From contig CAMFIW010000024.1 of the NCBI GenBank assembly GCA_945952355.1, positions 1 through 14,094 on the forward strand: a stretch of 14,094 nucleotides of DNA. Direction: 5' to 3'. The position numbers were made by a program, and so were the translations under genes. This document shows positions 13,859-14,094 of the stretch, piece after piece. Within the stretch, counting starts at the first letter, position 1. Each line of letters opens with the position of its first letter. Below the pieces are notes generated by a model. The model made no database searches. It was not told the origin of the DNA and was given only the letters and a program-made list of their open reading frames with translations. This stretch comes from an uncultured Phenylobacterium sp. GTDB taxonomy: Bacteria > Pseudomonadota > Alphaproteobacteria > Caulobacterales > Caulobacteraceae.

Positions 13859-14094
13859 ATGATCATCGCCGCTCTCGCCAGCCTCGTCCTGATGGCCGAA
13901 GCCGCGCCACCCGCCGCCCAGCCCGTCGCCCCCGGCGCGGACAAGCCCAAGCTCATATGCAAGAAGGTCACGCCGATCGGATCGCGCATGCCGACGAAGG
14001 TCTGCCAGACGCCGGAGCAGATCGCCCAGGAGCGGGCCGACGCCAAGCAGCTCACCCAGGACATGCAGAAGATCAATCCCGAACAGATCCGTTG
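13859..14094 (+). CDS. Small secreted cysteine-containing protein, truncated at the window edge
   Basis: An ATG at 13859 opens a frame that runs 78 codons to the right edge without a stop. The first 15 or so residues (MIIAALASLVLMAEA) are a signal peptide; an Ala/Pro-rich stretch follows. The mature part has LICKKVTPIGSRMPTKVCQT (32-51) with Cys34 and Cys49 either side of a GSRMPTK loop, then a charged Gln/Glu/Lys helix. I recognise this C-x-n-GSR-[LM]-P-[TK]-x-x-C pattern as recurring in small periplasmic proteins of Caulobacterales and Sphingomonadales, function unknown. The cysteines could form a disulphide in the periplasm. GGAA lies 9-12 nt before the ATG, a distant ribosome-binding site at best. 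Confidence 0.7.
   Translation, partial: MIIAALASLVLMAEAAPPAAQPVAPGADKPKLICKKVTPIGSRMPTKVCQTPEQIAQERADAKQLTQDMQKINPEQIR

Overview
The window looks like ordinary chromosomal DNA of an alphaproteobacterium, most likely a member of the Caulobacterales (Caulobacter/Phenylobacterium-like). The reasons are very high GC, strong third-position G/C in every gene, -10 elements resembling the Caulobacter housekeeping form GCTANAWC, a CtrA-box-like TTAA pair in front of a chemoreceptor gene, and a small DUF6481-type protein and CHCC zinc-finger protein of the kind common in this group. The taxon call is inference from the sequence alone.

Layout, left to right: (1) the first 16 codons of a probable ABC-transporter ATPase leaving on the minus strand, divergent from a small CHCC zinc-finger protein; (2) an isocitrate lyase/PEP mutase superfamily enzyme; (3) a 210-bp gap with a nested inverted repeat of about 115 bp; (4) polA, complete with all three activities, ending 6 bp from a convergent two-domain chromate transporter (chrA); (5) tRNA-Ala(CGC) upstream of chrA on the same strand, divergent from yggT-yggU; (6) a minus-strand ammonium transporter (amtB) convergent with yggU; (7) a minus-strand chemoreceptor-cheW pair that looks translationally coupled; (8) a sirtuin gene and a DUF6481 gene on the plus strand; (9) a Tat-exported CocE/NonD-family hydrolase on the minus strand, divergent from a truncated gene for a small secreted cysteine-containing protein at the right edge.

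Most genes are single housekeeping or lifestyle genes, not parts of one pathway. The groups with real functional linkage are yggT-yggU (a conserved pair) and the receptor-cheW pair (a receptor and its coupling protein, with no cheA here). amtB has no glnK next to it.

I do not see a new defence, mobile or biosynthetic system. The points worth a second look are small-scale and regulatory: the cheW ribosome-binding site lies inside the codons for the receptor's terminal Trp-Glu-Glu-Phe; a strong hairpin covers the amtB ribosome-binding site; polA and yggT have promoter geometry that predicts leaderless mRNAs; there is a nested repeat element before polA; and a hairpin absorbs the encoded CCA of the tRNA. 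All intergenic gaps are shorter than 300 bp.
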